Assembly (NCBI GenBank): GCA_037951165.1
Contig: JBBDHG010000116.1
Coordinates: 1 to 64,000, forward strand
Reading direction: 5' to 3'
Source: Lophius americanus
Taxonomy: Eukaryota; Chordata; Actinopteri; Lophiiformes; Lophiidae
DNA: 64,000 nucleotides
The translations under genes and the position numbers were made by a program. Each line of letters starts with the position of its first letter. Position 1 is the first letter of the stretch. The notes beneath the pieces are model-generated. The model searched no databases. It saw only the letters and a list, made by a program, of their open reading frames with translations, and was not told the origin of the DNA. This document shows, in pieces, positions 1-11,430 of the stretch.

Positions 1-165
1 CATATTTAATATCTCCTCCTCTGTGGGCCCTTTTATCTGTGGTGTCACCCAGGGCTCCATCCCTGGCCCCTTTCTCTTCAACACATACATGCACATGCCG
101 CTACTGGGTCATTTTATACACAGCTTCAGTCACATTCTTAGCTTATGTTTTATTAATTAGTGCAA
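1..165 (+). pseudogene. LINE reverse-transcriptase fragment (broken)
   Basis: Bases 35-91 read in one frame as I-C-G-V-T-Q-G-S-I-P-G-P-F-L-F-N-T-Y-M. This matches the conserved GVPQGSxLGPxLFxxYM block that precedes the catalytic YADD box in reverse transcriptases of L2/Rex-type non-LTR retrotransposons. Downstream, around bases 127-147, a different frame gives V-T-F-L-A-Y, where an intact element would have the start of the YADD segment, so at least one frameshift lies between. The catalytic aspartates are not present and the similarity stops near base 165. The element probably continues upstream of the window. It is a dead remnant. The family name is from motif memory, but the reverse-transcriptase identity is fairly secure. 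Confidence 0.7.
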
Positions 166-840
166 TTAGTGGGGATGCAATGATTCCTAGGTTCCTAATG
201 TGTAAAAGGCAACTGTTTGCAAATATGTTTCTCATGAAAGCACTAAAACCAGTATGCTAGAGTTAGAAAATGTTGTGGAATGTTGGGACACAGCTAAAAA
301 TAGAGTGAATAGTGGACTTTAATTCATCAAAATACCACGATTTCCAATGAACATATGTTGATTTGCAGTTTACAGATGTCTTAAGAGGAAACTGTTTGCA
401 AATAAATCAAAAGTACTTGGTTAAACTTCAGAAAAATTGTTGAGACCAAAGACTTGAGACCAAGTCAAGTTAATGTTGGACTTAAATGCATCATGGTCAC
501 AGATACAATTCAAAAAATGGTTTATGTAGATTCATAGCTGCTAGATATTTGAAAAAGCAACTGTTGGTTAAAAAGTTCACCATGAAAACACAAAAACGTT
601 TTGATTAAAGTCCCAAAATACGGTGGCGCCAAAGGAGGAGATAGAACCTAACGTTTAGTAAATGTTGGACTTATATTCTTTCGGTGACCACAAATTCAAC
701 TTCCTATAAATATATGGTGATTTGTGTGTCCTAAATGTGTGAAGAGGAAACTGTATGTTGATAATTTCAGGATTAAAGCACTAAAAGTGTTTGGTTAAAG
801 CTGGGAAACTGTTTTGGCAATATGGTGAAAAACAGGTTAT
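166..840. repeat. Degenerate tandem repeat, unit about 180 bp
   Basis: Four diverged copies of a block occur in direct orientation. The shared core is aactgt followed by t/g-rich sequence, at 211, 390, 559 and 749, giving spacings of 179, 169 and 190 bp. Other shared pieces are 'aatgttggactta' at 471 and 660, and 'ttggttaaa' at about 418 and 792. The copies are heavily diverged, so this is an old local satellite or the tandem tail of an unknown element. It begins right after the LINE fragment. Confidence 0.5.
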
Positions 841-1978
841 GACCAAGTATCCATCCCAACGTTTATCCGTGAAAGAAAGTCATAATTCCAGGATGTTTTT
901 GTCAGGAGAGTGTAAACATATTCTGACTGTTTTTAAGAGAAGAAGCAGGGAAATGAGGAAACATGTTCATCTCTCACCCTTTGGTCTAAGTGACTTGATC
1001 AAGACAAATATATAAAAGGTGGTTACTCTATACTCTATACTGAAAATATGTAACGAAACAGTTGAGGAGACACGCTTAGTCATACGACTGGCTCCCCGCT
1101 TTTCCCACGTGGGGTTTCGGGGAACCATATTCCCTCTTGTGTGGATATGATGAAAGAAACAGGTGCCCAAAGTGCAAGAGAGAGCCTTAAAAGTAGTGAG
1201 GGAACAAGAGAGGGAGAGATAAACAGAGATGAGGAGAGAACCAGACGTCCTCCCACACTACCTAAGGTCTAGTCTGTGTGGGTGTGTGTTCCAGTCAAAA
1301 CAGCTTTCTGCCCCGCTGAAAGCAGCGCTGAGGACTTCCGTCTCTGGACACCCACATATTACATGTTAAGCACACTAGGCTTCGTATCTGTTATGTGCTA
1401 TTGTTCCTCGCCATCGGTCTCCCTCAGGCAAACATGGGACCGTGGCGACTCATGTCAGATGAACAGATAGAGAATCTGTGGAAAGATACAGGCCAAGGGA
1501 AGTGGGGGGGGGGGGAAGAAGCAAGATATGAAGCAAATGTAATGCTTGTTGGTTATGTGAGGATTGTAAGCTGTCAACTAAGAAATTAGCTGCTCTGCAC
1601 TTTATGAGTAATGTAATAAATGAGTCATCGATTGGCCAACTGATTGATCAGCTATGACCGCACGTTTCATACGCTCAGTTTTAACTTCTCCCTCCTCAGA
1701 TGTGTGTATTAGAAATACATTACATCCTGTAATCAGTCCAAAAGTCTGAATTATACAAAATAGTTATTTTAAGGGTAAACAAATCATCCTATATTGATCC
1801 GGTACCAGAGCCCCCTCACTTTTTTCGGATCACAGCTAGGCTTTTTTATCCAGACTTTAGCATTTGGTTTTGGTCCAGATATGGAAGTGGTCAAATTTTT
1901 GGATTAAAATAAATTTTCCTGCCAGTCTACTTGCTCTAGTCGCTGTTCTGCGTCACTCGTTCCTAACCTGTCACTATA

Positions 1979-1980
<2 letters not shown>
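841..1980. other. No gene recognised; short G12 tract
   Basis: AT-rich to mixed sequence with no recognised gene or element. A run of 12 G lies at 1504-1515. If the minus-strand gene model near 11 kb is right, this is part of its first intron or of downstream sequence. Confidence 0.5.
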
Positions 1981-2009
<29 letters not shown>

Positions 2010-2019
2010 CTTTTTTTTT
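1981..2019. repeat. Homopolymer tract C30 followed by T9
   Basis: Thirty consecutive C are followed directly by nine T. The tract makes an artificial polyproline frame on plus and polyglycine on minus. Such runs are very unstable and error-prone, so the exact length is doubtful. Confidence 0.95.
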
Positions 2020-3767
2020 GGAACCGATTATGTTGAAAATGATCAATTTCAAAATGATGCCAATTTGCAACTACTCGCAAGTGAGAGGAAACCATGAACA
2101 GATCTTGAAATGCTTCCAAAACAAACTGCAGTTGGATTCAACTGGAATGTGAACGCAATGAATCGAAGCAAATCCTCAGGTGCATTTTTTGGAATCATCA
2201 TCTCGCTACCATTAAAGATTCTAATATGCAGAAAGGTAGTGTTGCAACCAAAAATGTTTTCCCAAAACCTGTTGTTTCTCTTTTAGTCTAATTACAGTTT
2301 TTACAACAATAGCCGGCTTCTGATGGGAATGACATAAAAGAAGATGTCAAACCATTCAGAGAGAAACAAAGAGTTCAACATGTGTTCGGAGCTGCGAGCA
2401 CTACAGAAGTAACTGGAGACGGAAGAGTACATGCACAACAGACAGTAATATCAAGGTGGTGAATGATGTGAGGATGAGGTGAATGAGCTCAAATCAGACA
2501 GTATTCACAAATAATAATTATGAACTTGATATCTCATCCTGTTGCACGACACACACGACGTAGACATCTGTAGATCAAGGTCAGCCTGATCTAGGAGAGA
2601 TTAAAACTCCTCCCTCCCTTTTTTATTGTCCCAAATAGAAAGAATGCAAAACAAAAAGCGCTCCTATATACAGGAGAAATATGTCATGGGCTTCAATCTC
2701 ATATGATCTTTTCTTCTGCTCCAAACTATCAGTCATTGGTTTCTTTTTGCAAAAATCAGACCTCTGTTTCTTTAATAGATTTTTCTCCAACATGGTCCCC
2801 AAAGGTTTCTTTTGGTCTTCAATTTCAGGGAAACAAAAGAAGGAGGGGACGGAGGACAGCGTGGCTTGTGACTGATCTGTGTGGGTGTACATGAACACAA
2901 AGATAGTTGAGGAAAAAAAATCTGATTTGTGCTCTTATGGGCGATACTGTATACTGTTCTACGCATGAATCCATGCGCTTAAACTCTTCTATCTCTTTAT
3001 GATTTTGAAATGTTCACAGGCTGGAACAGAAGTGGATTTAAAACCTGAACCCCTCCACTGGTTTGTTTGTTCCTTTTTTTTATCTAGTAATGCACAAATC
3101 AGCCATTTCTGGTGTTTAATACTGAGCTCCAGATGTCTGCTTTTCCCGTCAATACAGGAACGTAGTAAAATAGATGGTTACAAGAGGAAAAACACTTAAA
3201 CAACTTGTGAAATAGCTGAGATTCCCGGTCTGGATCACCACCAGAAACCAAAACATACCCACACAAAGTCCTATTTAGTGCTGCTGAACACTCTTTAAGT
3301 ACGAAAGCCTCCAAAGCAAATGTCAAAGAAGAGCAAAACAAGATGTCCAGGTGATGAGAATCCCCAGGGTCCTGCAGTAACCCTAACCCCAAGAAAGCTG
3401 GACAACAAATGTTTGAATATTTGATAAATCCTCCCCTCCTTTGTTAAACCTAAAGTAGTGCAGAGGTTTCTTCAATAACGTTCCCCTTACTTACTTGTCG
3501 GACAATTATCCAGACAAGTACCCCGTCCACATCTCTGCCCAGTTCTTACGGATCCATTAACTTCATCATTCATCGGTCTCAACGGAGTCATCAGCCACCA
3601 AAACCAGTATCAAAACTCTAACGGCGGATACTTTCAATCACAATCTCCGTGAAGGGTTTCTGAGCGATTTATTATCTCATATCATCTTTACTTCCATCCA
3701 CCGTCATTGAAATACATTTTGTAGTAAGTTCAAAATATCAAGTGGCTCGACCATTAATTTAGGTAAT
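2020..3767. other. No gene or element recognised
   Basis: About 1.7 kb of AT-rich sequence with small open frames on both strands (for example 2623-2898 and 3099-3392 on minus). None has domain-like composition or convincing splice sites, and no repeat family was recognised. Confidence 0.45.
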
Positions 3768-3843
3768 CTTCTTCTTCGTATTTTGGCGGCTCCCTTTCGG
3801 GGGCGCCACAGCGGATCAGCTGTTTCCATCCACAGGTCGGTAT
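3768..3843 (-). mobile_element. LINE 3' end (RTE/L2-like), minus orientation
   Basis: Read on the minus strand, this ends with 'gatccgctgtggcgcccccg' and then a purine stretch (gaagaag). That is the usual 3' terminus of a very common fish LINE, in which a gatccgctgtggcgacccc block precedes a (GAA)n-type tail. The same block occurs on plus at 7573-7630. This is probably the same family as the coding remnant at 58.2-58.8 kb. It is a short 5'-truncated fragment. Confidence 0.65.
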
Positions 3844-3861
3844 CCTGCTGGCTAACTATTA

Positions 3862-3910
3862 TGTAAAGTGCATTATAAATTAAATGTATTACTATTATTA
3901 TTATTATTAC
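3862..3910 (+). mobile_element. Retroelement 3' tail with (ATT)n
   Basis: The block starts tgtaaagtgcattataaatt, continues to atgtatta and ends in an (ATT)n run. Its first 30 bases are identical to 6676-6705. A terminal 'gtgc..tataaa' followed by an ATT array is typical of L2-type LINE and SINE tails in fish. It may be inserted inside the LINE copy whose 3' end is at 3768-3843. Confidence 0.6.
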
Positions 3911-4110
3911 CAGCTATGGTATTTGTTAACCCGGGCTCCAGCCAGTCCGGTTTGGAAATCAGTTTTGTCTTCTGCATATGGATTTGGCATAGGTTTTACG
4001 CCGGGTGCCTTTTCTGACTCACCCCTCTCAATTTATCCGGGCTTGGGACCAGAACTAGAAGCACACAGGCTGGAGACCCCCTTTGTGTCTGGCATGTTTG
4101 ACTTAGTTAG
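3911..4110. mobile_element. Probable LINE-derived fragment
   Basis: This stretch contains 'ggatttggcataggttttac' followed by gccgggtgcc and, further on, 'tttatccgggcttgggacc'. It resembles a widespread fish repeat block normally found near the gtcgccacagcggatca LINE end that lies just upstream at about 3800. The two together may be one LINE copy interrupted by the (ATT)n tail. The assignment is from memory of the family. Confidence 0.45.
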
Positions 4111-4642
4111 AGAATACACCTGTAAATTTTGGTGAAGTTGGGATACCTAGTTTACTGAGAAAGAATGAAGGGATCGCTGGAGTATACTCCTCCGCCATTT
4201 TCATGTTGGCTGGATGATGAAAATGAGATACCTTTTAACCCCAAATTATAATCTAGTGAGCAAATACAATTCCGTTTTATTGGAATTCCACAGACAAAAT
4301 CCAAACAAACTGTTTCTTTAAATAAACGGTCGTCAATTATTGAATGACAGTTGGGGGTTCTGGTGGCCCAGTTATGTTTTCTATGCATCCAAAGATGGTA
4401 AATAAATATTTTTACTCTTAATCCGTACGAAATTCTAATCCAAATCCACGAAGATTTAATCTGTGTTACATTATAAGATCACTGCTCTTCAGAGGAGGGT
4501 TCCCTTCAACCTGCTAGTGGCCACTGTTCAACCCTCCAGACTTTTAAACCCCAAAGAGCCTATCACAGAGACTGATGGGGGGAGGCACCAATGACAAGAC
4601 CATGAATTATTTTAAGATAAGAACTCATGAAAAGAGAGAGAA

Positions 4643-4684
<42 letters not shown>

Positions 4685-5099
4685 GTATGACGTTTAGAGC
4701 CTCAAACCAAATAGTGGAGGATGTAGTAAATAAAGAAGTCTCCAACAAACAATCCATGTTTACCCTCATCTTAACAGTGAAGAGGGGAGGTTGGGGAGGC
4801 TGAAGGGGTGATAATGGGGTTTGTGTGTGAGTGACACAATGAGATTTGTTGTGCAAAGAGATTAAATGTGATTATATCCCAGAAGGAAAGAGAAACTTAG
4901 ACAAGGAACCAAGGGGGGGGGGGTCAATTATTGAAGAAAAACTTAGAGTTAAGATAGTTTGATTCATGTTGATTACTTTGTTTGATTAGTAGAGAATTCC
5001 CCTAATATCAATTAAATGCTACTTTTTTTAATTTTGTTTTTACACTAGCGCTACAACTATTACTCCTGTTATCACTACTACAGCCAGATATGCAAAAAC
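4111..5099. repeat. Unrecognised spacer with (AG)n microsatellite and G-run
   Basis: The sequence holds an (AG)n microsatellite at 4646-4681 and a G-run at about 4914-4923. No gene was recognised. Confidence 0.8.
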
Positions 5100-5480
5100 A
5101 ACTAAAAATGTTGTTTGTATACCATTTAATCTGAGAACGCTTCAGATCCCGCCCAGCCCCCAGGGGTGAGCCAGACAGGGTTATGTGATGTCTGGAATAT
5201 CTTGCGTGGACTGCTGCCACCCCAACGCCGACGCGACGCGACACCCAGCTACGCAAAGACTTTGCTCGGTATGAGAATGTCATTCAGATAAATCGTTGAA
5301 TGAAACCACGTTCAATCGGAGTCTCTCTGTCTTCTCCCGACATAAATCTGTAATTTGAGAAAAGAGAAACGGACATCCCATCTGACTGCTCTGCTTCAGG
5401 CTCAGAAGGAGGAGGAGTCAGGAACAACCTCAGCTTTATTGGAGTAAACCTGGTAGCAAGCAGGTTCGGTTCAGAGAAAT
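5100..5480. repeat. Interspersed repeat of unknown family, copy A
   Basis: This segment aligns with 16725-17185. Shared pieces include 'gagccagacagggt' against 'gagccagagagggt', 'gaatgtcattca' in both, 'gtctctctgtcttctcccgac' against 'gtctctcagtcctctcctgac', and 'ctctgcttcagg' followed by 'caggaacaacctcag' against 'ctggaacaacctcag'. The order is the same in both copies, with an extra ~85 bp in the other copy. That pattern fits an old interspersed element. I cannot name the family. Confidence 0.6.
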
Positions 5481-6675
5481 ACTTGGCAAAGTCAATGACT
5501 CATCTTACCACAAAAAACACCTAACTATCTCATTTGTAGGGCAGCTTCCGTTGGTGACGTACTTCCTGTTCTAGTCTAAGCGCAGGACGTTTCTCTTGTT
5601 AGTCAATGCTGATTGAAATAACTATTCTTGGAGAGAATTACATCGAAAACGAAGGCGAACAATCGAGTTCTGTTTTTTAGTCCACAGTCACTCCTGTCCA
5701 AAGTAAAAACCCAACTTCATCATCCTTCCAGACGAAAGGATCTGTTCTCTAGCGAGCAATCGCCATCCTCTCTTTGTTTGTCTGCTCTTGAGAAAGCTTT
5801 TTGTTTGCAAGCCACCGATTGGTCTTATTCTGTGGTGCTGATTTACATATGTTACACCACCTACTGTCCAGTCATACAAACTGTACCATTCTCTTATGTT
5901 TTGCTGATCCATTTGCACAACATGCTTCTACTTTGCTTTTACTGTTGCCTTTTAAATAAGGCCAATTACTATATTATACATACTAATACTCCTAAAACTG
6001 CTGCTGGTGTTAAAACAAGAGGGATTCCTACTAACGCAACATAGATACCACTAAGGTTGAGTATTTTTCTCATGACTTCATCTCCTGAGATGAACACTCT
6101 TATGACTCATTCTGTTATTATTACATCCTCTACTCATTAAGCGGGTTCTCCAGTACATCTTCTAGCTGACAGCAGGCAATGAAGGAGAGGGTACATAAAG
6201 AAGAGGTGTAGGTGGAGGAGGGTGGTGCTGGATGAGGGTAATTAGTTGTCTAAACAGTTGCTGTTGGCTCTCATTGACTTTTGTCCACCTGTCAATTCTA
6301 ATGGTATCTTCACTTCATTGACACCAAAGTGAGAGTTCTACCAGGAAACACACACTAGTACACAGAGTACACACCTATGTGGAGTATTTTGTATTAAGTA
6401 TCTTCAGAATCTCTTTGTATGATGATTCTGGCCAAAAGTTACCACAAATGTTCCAAAATTTGAAGCGTCTTTGGTAGAATATTGGCAAAATATCCGGTAT
6501 ATGACTTTTAAGATTAAAGATCGACAAACATACATTTTATCATGTGACCTTATGATCTTCATTTCTATTAAAATGAAGTAAATCTGTTGGAAAACCCTGT
6601 TTTGGGGGCATTTTCATAGGAAAAGCGAGAAAACTAAGTACACCTTGCACTTAGCACTTTGAGATTTGATCCAAA
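5481..6675. other. No gene recognised
   Basis: The longest open frame here is 138 codons (5628-6044, plus). It has no recognisable domain, biased Leu/Tyr/Cys composition and no splice context, so I treat it as chance. The first part may be the continuation of repeat copy A. Confidence 0.4.
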
Positions 6676-6718
6676 TGTAAAGTGCATTATAAATTAAATG
6701 TATTATTATTATTATTAC
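6676..6718 (+). mobile_element. Retroelement 3' tail with (ATT)n, second copy
   Basis: Identical over its first 30 bases to the tail at 3862, then an (ATT)n run to 6718. Having two independent copies supports a dispersed LINE/SINE tail rather than a simple microsatellite. Confidence 0.6.
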
Positions 6719-7572
6719 CTTGGCTTCTTTCTTGCAAAGTTACCTTGTATAGTGTCGAATTTAACCTCCAAAAAAAAACAAACTGGGCTGTATATCACAA
6801 TTATTTTCATTATAGATCTATCTGATGATCATTAGCTCCGTTAATACAAACATTTCCTGGACAACAAAATGTATGAAAATAGTCAAAAAGGCCACTGGAA
6901 ATACTTTTTATTTTGGTTTTCACCACTTATAACCAAAAGATTAGGACATCTGCTCTGAAATAAGACAATGAAAAGGTGAAAAATCTTAACATTTCAGATA
7001 TTTGAACAGGGGAACAATTATTCTAAAAAATTACTTGAGGATTAATCCACTATCAAAACCTTTGGCGATCAATTTTCTGTTCCAATATCTGAAACTTTCC
7101 GCTCCTGTTTGAATTATACGATTTAGAATCAATCCAGCTTTCTTAAAGGTGACTAAAACTGCAACAGGGCCACTAAAAGTTCATTTTTATTACAACTATA
7201 TATTGTTGTACTCCGTACAGGAATATATAATAGTATTGTATATAGTACTGTATTCGTAACTGTAACTGTATTCGTGTGAACTCACACACATCTATAGATC
7301 CTTCTTGTTGATATTGAGACATGTATTAATATGTACCGAGTGAATAAAAAGAAGCAAAATTTGAGGCAATGATTGTAAGATGGTGCCATTAAATACATCT
7401 TGATAAGTGGATCCAGAGATCTTTTCTTTTTCACTTTAAGTTTCTCTTCTTCGTTTTGTTCATAAATGTTTATCATGTCTAGTTTATAGACGAAACCCTA
7501 ACCCATCATAATGATACAAAATAAAGTAAGGGCATTGCACATAAAACAGTTGTCAGATCGATAAGCGGAACG
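6719..7572. other. No gene or element recognised
   Basis: AT-rich sequence. Only short chance frames are present. Confidence 0.45.
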
Positions 7573-7630
7573 AGTTGATCCGCAGTGGCGGCCCCTAAAA
7601 GGAAGAGTTGAAAGAAAAAGAAGTAGAAAG
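7573..7630 (+). mobile_element. LINE 3' end (RTE/L2-like), plus orientation
   Basis: Contains 'gttgatccgcagtggcggcc' followed by an A/G-rich tail (gaaagaaaaagaag). This is the same terminal block as on minus at 3768-3843, and the typical 3' terminus of a common fish LINE. It is a short truncated copy. Confidence 0.6.
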
Positions 7631-8907
7631 TAATAAAATAAAAACAAAAACCCATAAAAAAAGAACAATACTTAAGTTATGATCTCAGGTTATCAGTATT
7701 TTATTGAAAATATATAATATTCTGCCTTTTACATGGAAAGACCCAGATGCCCATGAAGTACAACCTTGCTGATTTCTTGGATGACAAAATTCATCATAAA
7801 TCAGGTATTGATTTTACCCTTAAAGGTTTCACAATGTGGATCAAAGATTCTGATAGTTCAGATTTTGGACCAAAGACTTTTAGTTGAATCTCCTTAATGT
7901 TGTTACAAAGTGTTTTTTTTTTCTTTCCGGATTTGAGGTAGATTCTGTTTTAATCAAAAGCAGTTCTCAATTTGGATTTGAAATGTCCCTCCGAAGCTGG
8001 CAGGAATTCTTACAAGCACTTTTCTGAAAAAATGAGTTGAAAGATCACCTCAAGTTTAGCAGGGATTAGTTCCATCTATGTTAAATGTCTGTAAAAAAAG
8101 GATTTGGCAAAAAAAAAATCACAAAAATCCCCCTCTTCGCTGCATCTTTTCACTGATAACGTCACCGATTCATCTCCGCAATTTGAGGATGTTATGTCTA
8201 ACTAAACCCTCTCCTCTCACACAACGGACGCGGTTCAAACTCTACCTGAGAGGCGGGTCATGTGAAAGGTTAGGGAGCTGGTTGAGGCCGTAGGTATTTC
8301 TGCATGTGTGAGCGTGCATTGCATCAAATTAAGCGTGGGTTTGTGGTTTGCGTAGCATGACGTGTTCAAAGGAAAGCTTCCAGGTATACATTACCGCTGA
8401 ACTCCCTCACCTGGCTGAATGTAGATCCATATCTGGGTGAGGATTAATACACACATACACACACACACACACATACATGCAGCAAACTTATCTCAAACTC
8501 AGGAATGAGAACTCCCCTGCCTGCATGTGAGCTAAAATCATGTTCATTCTGACTTTATGTTTTTAGTGTCTTGTTAAAGTTGTTGTATTGTATTTATGAA
8601 ATTTGGTTTTAAAGGAGTTTAATTGCAGAGATATACACATAAATGTTACGGATTTGAAGGAAACACATCATTTATGCTCATCACAATTCGAGATTTAAAG
8701 TGATCATTCATTTCTACAGACGAAATTTGGGGTTATGCACAAAGACGACCACTAGGGGTCCCCAGTAAGAGAAAGGGCATGAGCAGTTATACTAGGGATG
8801 GATGAGGCCAGGTAAGTGAATGAGAAAGAAAGTAATAACAAGGACAGCCACGTCTTCTTCATCCCCCCATCTGCATCAGTTTTTCTTTTCTTCCACTTTA
8901 AATGTGG
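7631..8907. repeat. Unrecognised spacer with (CA)n microsatellite
   Basis: The (CA)n tract with one tac interruption lies at 8449-8474. Otherwise this is AT-rich sequence with no recognised gene. Confidence 0.8.
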
Positions 8908-8967
8908 ACTAAAGATCTTCTTACTAAAGATCTTCTTACTAAAGATCTTCTTACTAAAGATCTTCTT
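8908..8967. repeat. Perfect 4 x 15-bp tandem repeat
   Basis: The unit actaaagatcttctt is repeated exactly four times with no mismatch. Each unit holds the palindrome aagatctt. On minus the repeat gives a Lys-Lys-Ile-Phe-Ser repeat in an otherwise unremarkable frame (8752-9000), which I regard as incidental. The lack of divergence means the expansion is recent. Confidence 0.97.
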
Positions 8968-10639
8968 AGCAAACGTTTCCCACAACTGAGCTGATGCCAT
9001 GTATGTGTGTGAAGTCTATGTTTCACTGGAATCTTTCCTGAGGAGTCCAATTTAACAATATGTTTCTAGAAAGGGCTGCACTACCTGGGTTGTGCAGTGT
9101 TTATAATGAACTCTAGTGTGCTTTTTTTCTAAACCATTTCGGGGCCCACAGGCCATGATTGGAGTCAAATGTAGCGTCGCAGCTAAAGCAAGACTCGGGG
9201 GCCATTTACAAGGCAGTTCATAGAACGCTAAAGTTTTTAGTGGCTGACAGCTACGCCGCGAAAAATTGAACAACCAAAAATGATTGACTAACCATCTATA
9301 AGACTTTATTGACTATCGAGATTTGAGGTTTGTTGTTCAGAGTCTCTGTTAACGCCCATAGCAAACGTTTTGCTAAAGGAGTTGCTGCAGAATTACTGTG
9401 ATCAGTGGAGAGGAGTGTAAGCAGATTACACAGATTACACGCAGAAAATTAAATCTGACATCTACAGGCCCGGAAGACATACTGCAGCCTGAGGAATTTC
9501 TTTTTTTTGGCGGGGGTGGGGGTGGGGGGGCTTACCCACATTCTTTCATGGGGCCCCGAACATTTCCCTAGTTCATCTCATTTCATGGTACAGCCCTGGT
9601 GAAGGATGCACAGAAGTATATTCTAGGAGATTAAGTATGGGTTTTGAGGGCATTTTCACCTTTCATGAAGTTATTTTGGCTACACCTGATTGGGAAAAAA
9701 ATAACTGAAATCTGCTTTGCTCTAAAAACAGGAGAGGATCCATTTTTAATTTCAAGGGAAAGTCAGACAAATTTGAAATTTTTGCAGCCTCGTTCATGTT
9801 ACTTAAACTTATTTTAAATATTTATGAGTCATGTTAGGGACCTTTAAACTCACTTACTCCTCTGCTAATTGCAGACACATGGGATGCAAATATCCTGATG
9901 CGAGGTAGAGAAATTTGTTCTTTTGCCTGATTTGGAAAATGATTTCCAGGATTCAGCAAGGGTGAAAATCGCCTAAAGGCCCACTTTTCACTCTAATAGC
10001 GTTAAGTTAATGGAAAAAATATGGGATAAAAGTATTTCATGGAAGTACGTAAGAGTTTTCTGAAAACCAAAAGAACATTTCCAGGCTGTAGTATAGGTGT
10101 AGACCGGATTGGACATGTCTTCTGAGTGGGCGGGACTTTGCATGAGCAAATAGCCTAATGAATTATTAACTAAGTGTGAATATTCATGATGTGCTGCCTG
10201 GTTGGAATATTTCATCAGAAGTGTGCCTCTAACTCCTTTTCTTGTTTGAAGATTCAGCTGCTTCATGCAGATGTGATATTCGGAGAGCTATAGGTGGAAT
10301 GATACAAACACATACAGGAGGATAAATGTACATACACGGTACTACATGCCTGGTCCGTACACACAATATGATGACAATGATGATAATACTGACACTTTAA
10401 GTCAGATTGCTGCACAGAATCGACTCCTGCAGGATCTCAGGAGTGAAATAAAGATCAATTTAATTATCAACACTTACAATTTGTCTGGCAACACGCGCTG
10501 TCAACTTTACATCCACTGCTGACTCACTTTTGTTATCTTCTTTCTGTCCCCAAACCAAGTTACGCACAGGATAGAACAAAACGGCTGCAGATGACTCTAC
10601 TTTTTTTATGTGCATTCGTCAAAGTCTATGTCCTAGTAA
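8968..10639. other. Spacer with a G-rich quadruplex-prone tract
   Basis: G-tracts at 9509-9530 (runs of 2, 5, 5 and 7 G separated by single bases) could form a G-quadruplex on plus. No gene or named repeat was recognised in the rest. Confidence 0.5.
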
Positions 10640-11430
10640 GAAAAAGTACAGAGATGCATGCATAAAAGTGCGCCCCGGTTGGCGTGTTGCTACAGGTTGC
10701 CGGGATCAGGGAAGGAGAAACGTGATGCGCAGGACATAAACTCTCCGCGAGCTTCCACGGAGCCACAAAGTGGAGCTCGTGGATTTTTAAAGGTGCAACA
10801 TGTAGCTCCACGCAGACTCTTGTAAGCGGCTGAACTCTGAAATCATTTATTTTTAACGCTAATGAACCTGTGATAGATTCATTACGAGCGCAGACGGGCG
10901 CGCACTCATTATAAAAGCAACCCCTCTATTTATAAACCACTACTGATGGTGGTGTCCCGGCGCGGGGTTATTCATGCGGGGTCTCACGGAGCAATCCGCT
11001 AGAAAGGCTCGAAATGTGTGCAGTAAAAGAAGTGGAAGCGCACTTACCGCGGAGTCAGATGGTTGAACCGCGATGCACAGGGCGAGGAAGAGCAGTGGGG
11101 CGGCGAGCTGTCGCGGGCTCAAGACTTTATTCATCTTGAGTGAATAAAACATTGATCCACCTACGTTAACACTCAAAACTCAAAACTCTTTACTGGTGCG
11201 TCATAGCCCTGCGTCCGTCCTGAGCGCACTGTGGTCAAATCAAGAGAAAACCGACGTGTCGGGTGTCGTTGCGCTTGCAGAGGCTTCCAGTGGTCCTGGC
11301 TCTGGCACCGTGCGCCTCTGCAGTCCGCCTCTAACTTTTTCTCTCCTCGACTTGCAAACCTGCCCTACCGGATCTACTTCCCGCACCCAGGGGCGCACTG
11401 ATATCAACCCCATGTACCTACCCCAAGACT
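10640..11430 (-). promoter_or_regulatory. CpG-rich patch, probable minus-strand promoter region
   Basis: CpG is visibly frequent here (for example gacgggcgcgcactc, tcccggcgcggggt, gcggcgagctgtcgcgggct), against strongly CpG-poor flanks. The patch encloses the minus-strand signal-peptide exon at 11048-11134. The transcription start should therefore lie at higher coordinates, about 11150-11430. No clear TATA box is seen upstream of that exon. At 10926-10935 'ctatttataa' fits the MEF2 consensus (YTAWWWWTAR) and reads on minus as TTATAAATAG. It lies downstream of the donor, inside the inferred intron 1. Confidence 0.45.
11048..11134 (-). CDS. First coding exon of an unidentified secreted or membrane protein (signal peptide)
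   Basis: Reading on minus from ATG at 11134, the exon encodes 29 residues starting MNKVLSPRQLAAPLL, then FLALCIAV, ending QPSDSA. This is a classic signal peptide: a basic N-region (Lys3, Arg8), a hydrophobic core at residues 10-23 and a small-residue C-region. The frame ends in phase 0 at GCG followed by GTAAGT, a full-consensus splice donor at 11047-11042. The start codon has A at -3. Two upstream in-frame ATGs (11152 and 11176) would add 6 or 14 residues, but the nearer one lacks a purine at -3, so 11134 is preferred. The exon sits in a CpG-rich patch, head to head with the plus-strand gene that starts 3.7 kb away. Later exons should lie at lower coordinates. I did not find them, so the inferred first intron may exceed 11 kb. 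The protein family is unknown. Confidence 0.6.

Noticed and set aside
5628..6044. 138-codon open frame on plus.
   Set aside because: No domain or homologous motif recognised. Part overlaps the flank of a dispersed repeat. Length is within chance for 64 kb.
11048..11134. The end of the minus-strand signal peptide (VQPSDS) resembles the same stretch near the signal peptide end of ERBB4.
   Set aside because: Six residues are too few. The ErbB family has a phase-1 junction after the first exon, whereas this exon ends in phase 0 and the phase-1 frame contains a stop. No ErbB-like second exon was seen.
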